A stretch of DNA of 64,000 bases. Source: Candidatus Pelagibacterales bacterium. GTDB lineage: Bacteria > Pseudomonadota > Alphaproteobacteria > TMED109. This document shows, in pieces, positions 1 through 8,092 of this stretch (positions within the stretch are counted from its first letter, which is position 1; the number at the start of each line of letters is the position of its first letter). The DNA is taken from positions 1-64,000 of the forward strand of contig PAZF01000017.1 in NCBI GenBank assembly GCA_002715505.1, written 5' to 3'. The translations under genes were made by a program, and so were the position numbers. A model generated the notes under the pieces. The model had not been told where the DNA came from. It worked only from the letters and a program-made list of their open reading frames with translations, and searched no databases.

Positions 1-1453
1 AGTTTTTAGTGATCAAGAATATGCAGAAGATATTAGACTTAAGTATAGATTTCTTGATTTAAGAAGAAAAAAAATTCATGAAAATATTATTTTAAGATCA
101 AAGGTAATTTCATTTATTAGAGATAAAATGATAAAAATAGGTTTTTTAGAATTCCAGACTCCTATTCTGACCGCTTCAAGCCCTGAGGGAGCAAGGGATT
201 TTTTAGTTCCCAGCAGAGTACATCCAGGAAAGTTTTATGCATTACCACAGGCTCCTCAACAATTTAAACAAATGGTTATGATTTCAGGTTTTGATAAATA
301 TTTTCAAATAGCTCCTTGCTTTAGAGATGAAGATGCTAGAGCAGATAGAAGTCCTGGAGAGTTTTATCAATTAGATATTGAAATGGCATTTGTCAATCAG
401 GAAGACATATTTAGTTTGTTAGAAAAAGTAATAGAAAAAACTTTTACTAAGTTTTCTAAAAAACCAATTTCTCAAGTTCCCTTTCCAAGAATTCCTTATG
501 CGGAAGCATTAGACAAGTACGGAACAGATAAACCAGACCTTAGAAACCCTTTAAAGATACAAGAATACACAGAATTCTTTAAAAGTGATAAAGTTAACCT
601 AAATATTTTTAAGAAAATTATCGAACAGGAAGGAATAGTCAAAGTTATAGTAGCACCTTTAGGAAATGAAAAACCTAGATCTTTTTTTGACAAACTTAAT
701 GATTGGGCAAGAGATGAGGGGGCTTCAGGATTAGGATATATGACCTTTAAAGATGAAGGACAAGGACTCATAGGAAAAGGACCGATTGCAAAAAATATTG
801 AAATAAAAATGCAAAAAAAATTAATTTTAGATTTAAAAATTAAAGAAGATGATGCAGTTTTTTTTATTTGTGACAAGAAAAAGGAAGCTATTAAATTTAG
901 TGGTAAAGTAAGAATTAAATTAGCAGAAGCTCTAAATTTAATTAATGAAGAAAAATTCATGTTTTGTTGGATTGTAGATTTTCCAATGTATGAAATTGAT
1001 GAAAATACAAAAAGGATAAATTTCAGTCATAATCCTTTTTCTATGCCACAAGGAGGCTTAGATAGTCTTGAGACAAAAGATCCATTAGAAATTAAAGCAT
1101 TTCAGTATGATATAGTCTGCAATGGGGTAGAACTTTCTTCAGGAGCTATTAGAAATCATAATCCAGAAATTATGAAAAAAGCTTTTGATATTGCAGGTTA
1201 TACCGAAGATGTAATAAAAAAAGAATTTCCGTCTCTTTATTATGCATTTCAATTTGGAGCTCCTCCTCACGGTGGTATAGCTCCGGGACTAGATAGAATT
1301 GTGATGCTAATAGCTGGTGAGCAAAATATAAGGGATATTACTATGTTTCCTATGAACCAAAAAGCTGAAGATCTTCTAATGGGAGCGCCTAGTGATGTTA
1401 AAGAAGAACAACTTAAAGAACTTAATATTAAACTTTTAGAAGATGAAGAATAA
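1..1453 (+). CDS. aspS: Aspartyl-tRNA synthetase, 5' end outside the window
   Basis: This class II synthetase charges tRNA with aspartate in the cytosol. The reading frame is open from base 2, upstream of the first in-window ATG at 128, and the early residues [13 protein letters not shown] are classic AspRS, so the gene enters from the left. About 484 codons of the usual ~590 are present. Motif 2 ([15 protein letters not shown]) has the alphaproteobacterial form. The GAD insertion domain follows, and motif 3 ([11 protein letters not shown]) lies near the C-terminus. The N-terminal anticodon-binding domain, which would help tell whether the enzyme also charges tRNA-Asn, is missing from the window. 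The next gene is convergent, 11 bases away. Confidence 0.97.
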   Translation, partial: VFSDQEYAEDIRLKYRFLDLRRKKIHENIILRSKVISFIRDKMIKIGFLEFQTPILTASSPEGARDFLVPSRVHPGKFYALPQAPQQFKQMVMISGFDKYFQIAPCFRDEDARADRSPGEFYQLDIEMAFVNQEDIFSLLEKVIEKTFTKFSKKPISQVPFPRIPYAEALDKYGTDKPDLRNPLKIQEYTEFFKSDKVNLNIFKKIIEQEGIVKVIVAPLGNEKPRSFFDKLNDWARDEGASGLGYMTFKDEGQGLIGKGPIAKNIEIKMQKKLILDLKIKEDDAVFFICDKKKEAIKFSGKVRIKLAEALNLINEEKFMFCWIVDFPMYEIDENTKRINFSHNPFSMPQGGLDSLETKDPLEIKAFQYDIVCNGVELSSGAIRNHNPEIMKKAFDIAGYTEDVIKKEFPSLYYAFQFGAPPHGGIAPGLDRIVMLIAGEQNIRDITMFPMNQKAEDLLMGAPSDVKEEQLKELNIKLLEDEE

Positions 1454-1464
1454 CTTTCTAATAT

Positions 1465-2475
1465 TTAGTCGCTGACTTTTATCAATAGTTTACCAAAGTT
1501 TTTACCCTTCATAAGACCTATAAATGCTTCTGGAGCTTTATCTAAGCCATTTACGATATCTTCTTTCCATATTAACTGTCCTTTGCTTAACCAAGATGCC
1601 ATTCTTTTCCTAGCTATTGGATATCTTTGTTCAAATCTAAAAACCAAAAATCCTTCAACGGAAGCTTGATTTGTAAGAACGGCTCTTTGTACTCGCATAC
1701 CTGCCTCCATCTCTGTCAGGTTATATTGTGATATAACTCCACAAACTCCAATTCTACCAAATGGTGCAATATTAGAAATAACATCGTCGGAAATTTTACC
1801 TCCAACATTATCAAAGTAAATATTTACTCCATCAGGACAATATTCTTTTACCTTTTTATAAACATTATCTTTTTTATAATTAATAACTTCATCAAAATTT
1901 AAAATTTTCTTAATATATTTACACTTTTCTTCTGTCCCAGCAATTCCAATAACATTACAACCAGCAATTTTAGCTAACTGACCTACTAATTGACCAACTG
2001 CTCCTGATGCTGCAGAAACTACTACATTATCACCAGGAATAGGTTTACAAACTTCAAAAAGTCCAAAATATGCTGTCATTCCAGGCATACCTAAAACTCC
2101 AACAGCTGTTTGTATTGGAGCAAGATTTGTATCTATTTTTCTAATATTATTTGTACTTATTTTTGCATACTCTTGCCATCCTAGCGTAAATCCTTCAACT
2201 ATATCCCCTTGTTTATATTTAGGGCAATTGCTGAATACAACCTTCCCAACTGCTCCTCCTGTAATAACATCACCTAATTGAAGAGGAAGTGCATAGCTTT
2301 TAGCTTCACTCATTCTTCCTCTCATGTATGGGTCCAATGAAAGCCAAAGTATTTTTACAATCACTTCACCATAATTTATTGTTTCGATTGTCTCATTGAC
2401 TATTTCAAAATCATTTATGCTAGGAAATCCTACAGGTCTATTTTTTAAAACTATTTTTTGATTTGTATACTTCAT
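1465..2475 (-). CDS. NADP-dependent medium-chain oxidoreductase (CurA/LTB4 dehydrogenase-like)
   Basis: A 336-residue zinc-independent medium-chain dehydrogenase/reductase. The Rossmann part has the glycine-rich nucleotide-binding stretch AASGAVGQLVGQLAK. The N-terminus has LSLDPYMRGRM, a signature of the curcumin reductase / leukotriene-B4 12-hydroxydehydrogenase / prostaglandin reductase group, which reduces activated double bonds with NADPH. The zinc-binding cysteines of alcohol dehydrogenases are not seen. It starts one base after the thiG stop on the same strand, so it is probably co-transcribed with thiS-thiG, although no role in thiamine synthesis is known for the family. The physiological substrate is unknown. 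Confidence 0.88.
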   Translation of the reverse strand: MKYTNQKIVLKNRPVGFPSINDFEIVNETIETINYGEVIVKILWLSLDPYMRGRMSEAKSYALPLQLGDVITGGAVGKVVFSNCPKYKQGDIVEGFTLGWQEYAKISTNNIRKIDTNLAPIQTAVGVLGMPGMTAYFGLFEVCKPIPGDNVVVSAASGAVGQLVGQLAKIAGCNVIGIAGTEEKCKYIKKILNFDEVINYKKDNVYKKVKEYCPDGVNIYFDNVGGKISDDVISNIAPFGRIGVCGVISQYNLTEMEAGMRVQRAVLTNQASVEGFLVFRFEQRYPIARKRMASWLSKGQLIWKEDIVNGLDKAPEAFIGLMKGKNFGKLLIKVSD

Positions 2476-2476
2476 A

Positions 2477-3268
2477 TTATCTCCTTGAAATTAAATTTTC
2501 CATTGGACTCGTAGCATGACCATAATTCTTTTTTTTCATTCTTTCTGCCAAAAAGCATTGTCTTCCAGCAATTACTGCGTTTTTGAATGATTTTGCCATT
2601 AATATAGGAAATTTAGCTTCTGCTATTGCTGAGTTTACTAAAACTGCTTCACATCCAAGTTCCATCGCCAATGAGGCATCTGAGGCTGTTCCTAAACCTG
2701 CATCTAAAATTACAGGAAGTTTTGCTTGTTCAATTATTAATTGTATATTTAACGGATTTAATATGCCAAGACCAGATCCAATTGGTGCTCCCAAGGGCAT
2801 AATAGCAGAGCACCCAGTTTCTTCTAAGATTTTACAAAGGACTGGGTCATCGTTACAATACGCCAAAACTTTAAATCCATCAGCTACTAGTTTTTCTGAG
2901 GCGTTTATAGTTTCAATCATATTAGGATATAAGGTTTTTTCATCTGATAATACTTCCAATTTTACCATATCCCAGCCTCCGAGCTCTTTAGCTAGTCTTA
3001 GAGTTCTAAGAGCTTCTTTTGCGTTAAAACATCCTGCTGTATTAGGCAAAAAAGTATATTTTTTAGGATTAATATAATCAGTAAGCTTAGGTTTATTTTT
3101 ATCAGTTAAGTTAACTCTTCTAATGGCTACAGTTACAATTTCAGCGCCACTTGCCTCAAGGGCTTGCTTATTTATTTGATAGTTGGAAAATTTACCAGTT
3201 CCAATAATTAATCTGGAAGTAAATTTACCATTTGCTATCTTGACTTTGCTATCTGAATACTCATTCAC
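2477..3268 (-). CDS. thiG: Thiazole synthase ThiG
   Basis: ThiG forms the thiazole phosphate ring of thiamine from deoxyxylulose 5-phosphate, an imino-glycine and sulfur carried by ThiS thiocarboxylate. The 263-residue protein has the TIM-barrel start (SRLIIGTGKF), the Schiff-base lysine in MVKLEVL and the phosphate-binding region ending in VNSAIAEAKFP. It lies one base downstream of thiS on the minus strand, the usual partner arrangement. Other thiamine genes in the window are thiD (22172) and thiE (42316), both unlinked. No glycine or tyrosine oxidase (ThiO/ThiH) sits here, so the imine supplier must be elsewhere. Confidence 0.96.
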   Translation of the reverse strand: MNEYSDSKVKIANGKFTSRLIIGTGKFSNYQINKQALEASGAEIVTVAIRRVNLTDKNKPKLTDYINPKKYTFLPNTAGCFNAKEALRTLRLAKELGGWDMVKLEVLSDEKTLYPNMIETINASEKLVADGFKVLAYCNDDPVLCKILEETGCSAIMPLGAPIGSGLGILNPLNIQLIIEQAKLPVILDAGLGTASDASLAMELGCEAVLVNSAIAEAKFPILMAKSFKNAVIAGRQCFLAERMKKKNYGHATSPMENLISRR

Positions 3269-3269
3269 T

Positions 3270-3485
3270 CTATCCTCCTCCTATAAACTGAACAATTTCT
3301 ATTTTGTCATTGTTTTGTAAAAATGTATTTTTATATTGAGACTTAGGTATAACACTACAGTTTATTTCAATAGCTATTCCATTATTACTTATTTTAAGAT
3401 CTTTCAAAAGAGTTTGTAGGTTATTTTGTTTATCAAAAGTTTTTTTCTTTCCATTAATAAATACTTGTATTTTATTTTGCGTCAT
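3270..3485 (-). CDS. thiS: Sulfur carrier protein ThiS
   Basis: A 71-residue ubiquitin-like sulfur carrier ending in the diagnostic C-terminal di-glycine (FIGGG), which is adenylated and thiocarboxylated before donating sulfur to ThiG. It lies directly upstream of thiG with a one-base gap. The 30-base gap to the divergent aroQ is too short to hold a TPP riboswitch, and none is visible. Confidence 0.93.
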   Translation of the reverse strand: MTQNKIQVFINGKKKTFDKQNNLQTLLKDLKISNNGIAIEINCSVIPKSQYKNTFLQNNDKIEIVQFIGGG

Positions 3486-3515
3486 TTTTATTATAATATA
3501 AGAAAATTTAGTAAA

Positions 3516-3977
3516 ATGACTAATAAAAAAATTTTAATTATAAATGGTCCTAATTTAAATTTATTAGGAAAGAGAGAGTCTAAAATATATGGACTCAATA
3601 GTTTAAAAGACTTAGAGAGGAATATGAAAGCCTATTCTAAAAAAAAAAAAGCTAAAGTTTCTTTTTTTCAATCTAATTCGGAAGGAGAAATTATAGATTT
3701 CATACAAAAAAATATTGAAAAATATTCAGCAATAATCATAAACGCTGGAGCATACTCTCATACCTCATTAGCTATTTGTGACTGTTTACGTATTTTTCAA
3801 GGCTTGATATATGAAGTACACATTAGTAATATCTATAATAGAGAAAAGTATAGAAGATATTCTTATTTATCTGATATAAGTAGTGTAGTAATATGTGGTT
3901 TAGGGTTTTTAGGATATGAAGTTGCAATAGATTTAGCTCTAGTTAACCATAAATCAATAAAGGATGGGTATGTTTAA
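3516..3977 (+). CDS. aroQ: Type II 3-dehydroquinate dehydratase AroQ
   Basis: AroQ dehydrates 3-dehydroquinate to 3-dehydroshikimate in the shikimate pathway. The protein has the type II signatures NGPNLNLLGKRE near the start (catalytic Tyr/Arg loop), QSNSEGEIID, NAGAYSHTSLAI and EVHISN. The start chosen is the ATG at 3516, which puts MTNKKILIINGPN at the N-terminus and gives 153 residues. The frame is also open back to 3426, but that extension is unlike the family and overlaps divergent thiS. An A12 run at 3639-3650 encodes four lysines and stays in frame. The gene overlaps accB by 14 bases, the common aroQ-accB-accC order. Confidence 0.95.
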   Translation: MTNKKILIINGPNLNLLGKRESKIYGLNSLKDLERNMKAYSKKKKAKVSFFQSNSEGEIIDFIQKNIEKYSAIIINAGAYSHTSLAICDCLRIFQGLIYEVHISNIYNREKYRRYSYLSDISSVVICGLGFLGYEVAIDLALVNHKSIKDGYV

Positions 3978-4422
3978 GTTTAAAATTGATAAAAAAGCAA
4001 TAGAATTACTCTGTGAAGTAATGAAAAAAAATAGTTTGACAGAGATAGAAGTAAAGAATGGAAGTAGGTGTATAAAATTATCAAAAAATTATAACAATAA
4101 TACATTTGTTAATACTGTCAAAGAAAGCTCTTCTCTAAACGAGGAAAAAAATAGTAAGAGTATTGATAAGAAAAAATCTTTGAGCTTAGAAAATACTGTT
4201 AAGGCTCCTATGTTAGGGACTTTATATCATTCTCCTTCTCCTAATGCTAAGCCATTTATAAAAGTAGGATCTAAGATTAAGGCCGGTGATGTAATATTTA
4301 TAATAGAAGCAATGAAGACAATGAACCAGGTTAAAAGTGATAAAGCTGGTGTTGTTAAAAAAATACTTGTAAAAAATGCTATGCCTGTAGAATTTGATCA
4401 AGACCTAATCGTAGTTGAATAA
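3964..4422 (+). CDS. accB: Biotin carboxyl carrier protein of acetyl-CoA carboxylase
   Basis: AccB carries biotin for acetyl-CoA carboxylase, the first step of fatty acid synthesis. The 152-residue protein has an N-terminal helix region, a Ser/Lys/Glu-rich linker (about residues 45-75) and a biotinyl domain. The biotinylated lysine is K118 in EAMKTMNQ; most bacterial BCCPs have EAMKLMN, so the residue after the lysine is Thr rather than Leu. The start overlaps aroQ by 14 bases; an ATG two codons later (3970) is also possible. It is followed immediately by accC. Confidence 0.95.
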   Translation: MGMFKFKIDKKAIELLCEVMKKNSLTEIEVKNGSRCIKLSKNYNNNTFVNTVKESSSLNEEKNSKSIDKKKSLSLENTVKAPMLGTLYHSPSPNAKPFIKVGSKIKAGDVIFIIEAMKTMNQVKSDKAGVVKKILVKNAMPVEFDQDLIVVE

Positions 4423-5763
4423 ATGTTTAAAAAAATCCTAGTGGCTAATAGAGGTGAAATTGCCGTTAGAATAATAAGAGCTTGTACAGAACTAGGAATA
4501 AAGAGTGTTGCAATTCATTCTAAAGCTGATGAAGATGCAATGCATGTTAAAATGGCGGATGAGAGTATCTGTATTGGCGGTAATTTATCTAAAGATAGCT
4601 ATCTAAATATTCCGGCAATAATAACAGCAGCAGAGCTTACAGCTGCAGAAGCTATTCATCCAGGCTATGGATTTTTATCTGAAAATGCAAGATTTGTAAG
4701 TATTTTAGAAGATCATGATATTACCTTTATAGGGCCAAAGTCAGAACATATAGAAATAATGGGAGATAAAATTAAAGCTAGAGAAACTATTTCAAAAACT
4801 GGTATCCCTTTAGTTCCTGGATCAAAAGGAGACATATCAAATTTAAATGTTTTAAAGAAGACTGCTTTAGAAATAGGTTATCCTATAATAATTAAAGCTG
4901 CCGCCGGAGGAGGAGGAAAAGGAATGAAGGTAGTGCAGGATGAAAGTTCTCTCTTAGAACAATATGAGTTAGCTAAGGCAGAAGCTAAAGCGAACTTTGG
5001 AAATGATCAGGTTTACATTGAAAAGTTTTTAGAAAACCCTAAACATATAGAATTTCAAATTTTTGCAGATAAATACGGCAATGTCATTCATCTTGGCGAA
5101 AGAGATTGTTCTATGCAAAGGAGGCATCAAAAAATAATAGAAGAGGCTCCAGCTTTGAACATTAATTCAACTGCAAAGAAAAAGGTTTTAAAAGCTATCA
5201 CTACTGCTATGAAAAAAATAAAGTATATAGGAGCCGGCACTGTAGAAATGCTATATGAAAAAGATAAATTCTACTTCATAGAAATGAATACCAGGTTGCA
5301 GGTAGAACACCCTATAACAGAAATGATTACAGGTTTTGATATAGTTGCTGAACAAATAAAAGTAGCTAGTGGAATAAAGTTAGAAATTAAACAAGAAGAT
5401 ATAACCTTTAGAGGACATGCGATAGAATGCAGAATTAATGCTGAAAATTCTAAATCATTTCAGCCTTCACCAGGTTTAATATCTGCGTATCATACTCCTG
5501 GAGGTCCAGGAGTGAGAATAGACTCTGCGGCATTTGATCAGTATAGAGTATTACCATATTATGATAGTTTGATAGGAAAACTCATAGTACATGCTAATAA
5601 CAGAGAATTAGCAATTTCGAAGATGCTTAGAGCTTTAAACGAATTTATTATAGAAGGAATTGATACAACTTTAGATTTACATAAAGAAATTATTTCTTCT
5701 AAGGAATTTAAAGCTTATAATTATGATATTAAATGGCTAGAAGAATACCTTGCTAAAAAATAA
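4423..5763 (+). CDS. accC: Biotin carboxylase subunit of acetyl-CoA carboxylase
   Basis: AccC carboxylates the biotin on AccB using ATP and bicarbonate. The 446-residue ATP-grasp protein has the N-terminal KILVANRGEIAVRIIRA, the glycine-rich ATP loop AAAGGGGKGMK, and the active-site EMNTRLQVEHP. Its length is normal for the family. Its ATG directly follows the accB stop with no gap, so the two are co-translated. The carboxyltransferase subunits AccA and AccD are not in this window. Confidence 0.97.
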   Translation: MFKKILVANRGEIAVRIIRACTELGIKSVAIHSKADEDAMHVKMADESICIGGNLSKDSYLNIPAIITAAELTAAEAIHPGYGFLSENARFVSILEDHDITFIGPKSEHIEIMGDKIKARETISKTGIPLVPGSKGDISNLNVLKKTALEIGYPIIIKAAAGGGGKGMKVVQDESSLLEQYELAKAEAKANFGNDQVYIEKFLENPKHIEFQIFADKYGNVIHLGERDCSMQRRHQKIIEEAPALNINSTAKKKVLKAITTAMKKIKYIGAGTVEMLYEKDKFYFIEMNTRLQVEHPITEMITGFDIVAEQIKVASGIKLEIKQEDITFRGHAIECRINAENSKSFQPSPGLISAYHTPGGPGVRIDSAAFDQYRVLPYYDSLIGKLIVHANNRELAISKMLRALNEFIIEGIDTTLDLHKEIISSKEFKAYNYDIKWLEEYLAKK

Positions 5764-6430
5764 ACTTAATTTCCCTAATTACAGAATTCCTTTAGATACG
5801 GTATTACAAGCTTATAAAGATGGCCTGTTTCCTATGGCAGAAACTGCTGAAAGCAATGAGATATATTGGGTTGAACCAAAAAAGAGAGGAGTGTTTTTTT
5901 TTGATAAAATTAGAGTTCCTAAAAAATTAAAAAAAATAGCAAAAAGTAATCCTTTCGAAATATCAGTTGACTTGCAATTTAATGAAGTAATCGAAAACTG
6001 TTCAAAACTTACCTCAACAAGGAAAGATACTTGGATAAATAATACAATTAAATTAATTTATTTAGAACTATTTGAAAAAGGATTTGCCCATAGTGTAGAG
6101 TGCTATTTGGATAAGAAGTTAGTTGGAGGTCTATATGGTGTTTCTATCGGAGGAGTTTTTTTTGGAGAAAGCATGTTCAGCTTTGTAAGTAATGCTTCTA
6201 AATTTGCCTTATTTCACTTAATAGAGAGATTAAAGGTTGGTAAATACGATTTTATAGATACTCAGTTTATTAATGATCATTTATCACAATTTGGAGCAAT
6301 AGAAATCACCAATAATAGTTTCAAGCGTTTACTTGCAAGTAGTCTTAGAAAAAATAGTAATTTTTATAAATACAACCCAAAAGGATTTATTTCCAATAAA
6401 CTATTTCCTTTAAATAATAAAATAATTTAA
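5750..6430 (+). CDS. aat: Leucyl/phenylalanyl-tRNA--protein transferase
   Basis: Aat adds Leu or Phe from aminoacyl-tRNA to proteins with N-terminal Lys or Arg, marking them for ClpS/ClpAP degradation (N-end rule). The 226-residue protein has the N-terminal family signature AYKDGLFPMAE, the central GGLYGVSIGGVFFGESMFS and the DTQFINDHLSQFGA segment. The start is a TTG at 5750, inside the end of accC (14-base overlap). A stop lies four codons upstream in frame and no ATG fits. Its place after accBC is conserved in alphaproteobacteria. Confidence 0.93.
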   Translation: MLKNKLNFPNYRIPLDTVLQAYKDGLFPMAETAESNEIYWVEPKKRGVFFFDKIRVPKKLKKIAKSNPFEISVDLQFNEVIENCSKLTSTRKDTWINNTIKLIYLELFEKGFAHSVECYLDKKLVGGLYGVSIGGVFFGESMFSFVSNASKFALFHLIERLKVGKYDFIDTQFINDHLSQFGAIEITNNSFKRLLASSLRKNSNFYKYNPKGFISNKLFPLNNKII

Positions 6431-6431
6431 C

Positions 6432-6779
6432 TTATTTTTTTTTACACTCTAATAACCATATATCGTTTATAGGATGTTCTAAACTATTTATGCTTGGGCT
6501 TGATGAAAACATCCAACCCTTAAAAATATTTTCATTTTTTTTTAAATCTTTAATTATAATATAGGCATAATTCTCAATTTCCATATTAATAGGATTTTGA
6601 TAGCAGTATTTTACATTAATAGATAATTTAGAAAAATTAACTGTCTTATTTATAGGGGTATTTAAAATAAAAGATCTTCCTGTTGTTCTGTCTATTGCTC
6701 TAAGTTTAGCTGTTAATTCTGCAAAAGCATTTTTAAATAAAAAACAAATAATTAAAGAAAAAAAAACTTTTTTAAACAT
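6432..6779 (-). CDS. Secreted DUF2155 protein
   Basis: A 115-residue exported protein of the DUF2155 family, which is largely confined to alphaproteobacteria and has no known biochemical role. A signal peptide with an AFA cleavage site (about residue 20) precedes the conserved domain: LRAIDRTTGRSF, a central CYQNP, FKGWMFSSSPS and the C-terminal HPINDIWLLEC. The two cysteines may form a periplasmic disulfide, fitting with the DsbA-like gene nearby. It ends one base from the convergent aat stop and overlaps its upstream neighbour by 8 bases. Confidence 0.85.
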   Translation of the reverse strand: MFKKVFFSLIICFLFKNAFAELTAKLRAIDRTTGRSFILNTPINKTVNFSKLSINVKYCYQNPINMEIENYAYIIIKDLKKNENIFKGWMFSSSPSINSLEHPINDIWLLECKKK

Positions 6780-6999
6780 CTTTTATGGTATTTTTCATAT
6801 TTTTTACTATATCTTGTATAACTTTTTTAAATTGATTTTCATCAACTCCAATTAAAACCGCCTCGTCAAATATATCTTTAAGCATTTCGGTTAGCTCATC
6901 TAAATTACCATTAATTACCTTGATTTTTTCCTTACATGATATTGTATTTTTATTTTTATCAACCCAATATTTAGGGATTAATTTATTGTTATTTCTCAT
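6772..6999 (-). CDS. Small conserved alphaproteobacterial protein of unknown function
   Basis: A 75-residue protein using the ATG at 6999, one base after the NDUFA12 stop. An earlier in-frame ATG at 7053 would overlap NDUFA12 by 53 bases and is less likely. Features include SCKEKIKVINGNLDEL and the acidic AVLIGVDENQFKKVI. From memory, this resembles an uncharacterised alphaproteobacterial family with a pattern like SC-EK-KVL-EN and LMGCDE-Q followed by a hydrophobic helix. No signal peptide or membrane segment is visible. Function is unknown; position suggests co-expression with NDUFA12 and the DUF2155 gene. Confidence 0.65.
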   Translation of the reverse strand: MRNNNKLIPKYWVDKNKNTISCKEKIKVINGNLDELTEMLKDIFDEAVLIGVDENQFKKVIQDIVKNMKNTIKDV

Positions 7000-7000
7000 T

Positions 7001-7351
7001 TTAATTTGGTGTCCAATATTTATTTTTTTTTTGTACTGATTTTTTTGATTCACTTATTTTTCTTACTGGATGGTATGCTTGATTTGTTCCGGTTAGATTT
7101 TGTTTTCTATCTTTTTCCCAGATATACTTTTGATCCTTATCAAAGACGTTTACATCCTCACTGGTTAGCCATAATTGCCACTTGACTGGAATGGCAGTAG
7201 GATCTTTTATTTTATTATAGACTACCCATTTTTTTTTAATTTTTTTTTTAGAAATATAATAGCGATTTCCTAAGCTATCTATACCAACTTCTTTTCCAAA
7301 AAAAATGGTATATAAAATTGTACCTAAATTATTAACTAGTAATATATTCAT
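7001..7351 (-). CDS. NDUFA12-type NADH:ubiquinone oxidoreductase accessory subunit
   Basis: A 116-residue homologue of the mitochondrial complex I accessory subunit NDUFA12 (17.2 kDa), which alphaproteobacteria share with mitochondria. The family pattern is present: GKEVGIDSLGNRYY, then KKWVVYN, VKWQLWL, and N-LTGTNQAYHP. It probably docks on the peripheral arm of complex I at the cytoplasmic face. The C-terminal 20 residues are lysine-rich and less typical. It lies in a compact minus-strand group with DUF2155 and the DsbA-like gene, a grouping also seen in other alphaproteobacteria. Confidence 0.9.
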   Translation of the reverse strand: MNILLVNNLGTILYTIFFGKEVGIDSLGNRYYISKKKIKKKWVVYNKIKDPTAIPVKWQLWLTSEDVNVFDKDQKYIWEKDRKQNLTGTNQAYHPVRKISESKKSVQKKNKYWTPN

Positions 7352-7356
7352 TTTGA

Positions 7357-8067
7357 CTATATTTTCTTAATAATCTCTTCTAGCTTTTTCATATCATAAG
7401 CACCTGGATAAAGTTTTTTATTAATAATAAAAGTTGGAGTCCCTCTTACATTCAATCCTTTAGCAAACTCAATATTATCTTCTATTATCTTGGCTGTTTT
7501 TTCAGAGTTCATATCTTTTTTAAATTTCTTCAAATCTAAATTTAAACTATCAGCTAAATCAATTAGATATTCATTACTTATTTTTTTTTTACTATCCAAC
7601 AAAGCTGTGTGATAACTGAAATAAGCATTTTGTCTATGAGCCGCGATTGCTGCTTTTGCTGCAGAATAAGAAGTCTCTGATAATATAGGGAAGTCTATAA
7701 AAACAACTTTTATATTTTTATATTTTTTTAAAAGCTTATTAATAATAATCAGTGTTTTTTTACAATAACTACAATTATAATCTATAAACTCTGTTATAAT
7801 AATGCTTCCAGAAATATTCCCTGTATGTGGAAAGTTTTCATATTTTTTATTTTTATAATAAGCTTCTATGTGAGACCTTTGTTTTTCCTCAAATTTAGCT
7901 TCCTGATTACTTCTATATTTTTCTAGAGATTCTATTAATATTTCAGGATTTTCAAGCAAGTATTTTTTTATTATTTTTTCTATTTCAGCTTGGGATGTAA
8001 TATTATCTATGGCTTGAACATTAATTACCATAAAATAAAAAATTAAAAATTTAATAAAAAATTTCAT
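7357..8067 (-). CDS. Periplasmic DsbA-family thiol:disulfide oxidoreductase
   Basis: A 236-residue exported thioredoxin-fold protein of the DsbA / Com1 type. A signal peptide of about 19 residues is followed by an N-terminal helical segment (residues 25-75). The thioredoxin domain has the active site C99-S-Y-C102 in FIDYNCSYCKK, an inserted helical domain and the cis-proline loop RGTPTF. It should form or shuffle disulfides in exported proteins; candidates in the window are the DUF2155 protein and the small two-cysteine protein at 58970. DsbB was not seen. The five-base gap to NDUFA12 suggests one operon. Confidence 0.9.
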   Translation of the reverse strand: MKFFIKFLIFYFMVINVQAIDNITSQAEIEKIIKKYLLENPEILIESLEKYRSNQEAKFEEKQRSHIEAYYKNKKYENFPHTGNISGSIIITEFIDYNCSYCKKTLIIINKLLKKYKNIKVVFIDFPILSETSYSAAKAAIAAHRQNAYFSYHTALLDSKKKISNEYLIDLADSLNLDLKKFKKDMNSEKTAKIIEDNIEFAKGLNVRGTPTFIINKKLYPGAYDMKKLEEIIKKI

Positions 8068-8092
8068 ACCTTAATTAATATAATAGTTTAAT

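Noticed and set aside
3426-3515. N-terminal extension of AroQ
   Set aside because: It overlaps thiS on the other strand, and NGPNLNLLG should be close to the start.
3270-3520. TPP riboswitch upstream of thiS-thiG
   Set aside because: The divergent gap to aroQ is about 30 bases, too short, and no CTGAGA/ACCTGA-type motifs were seen.
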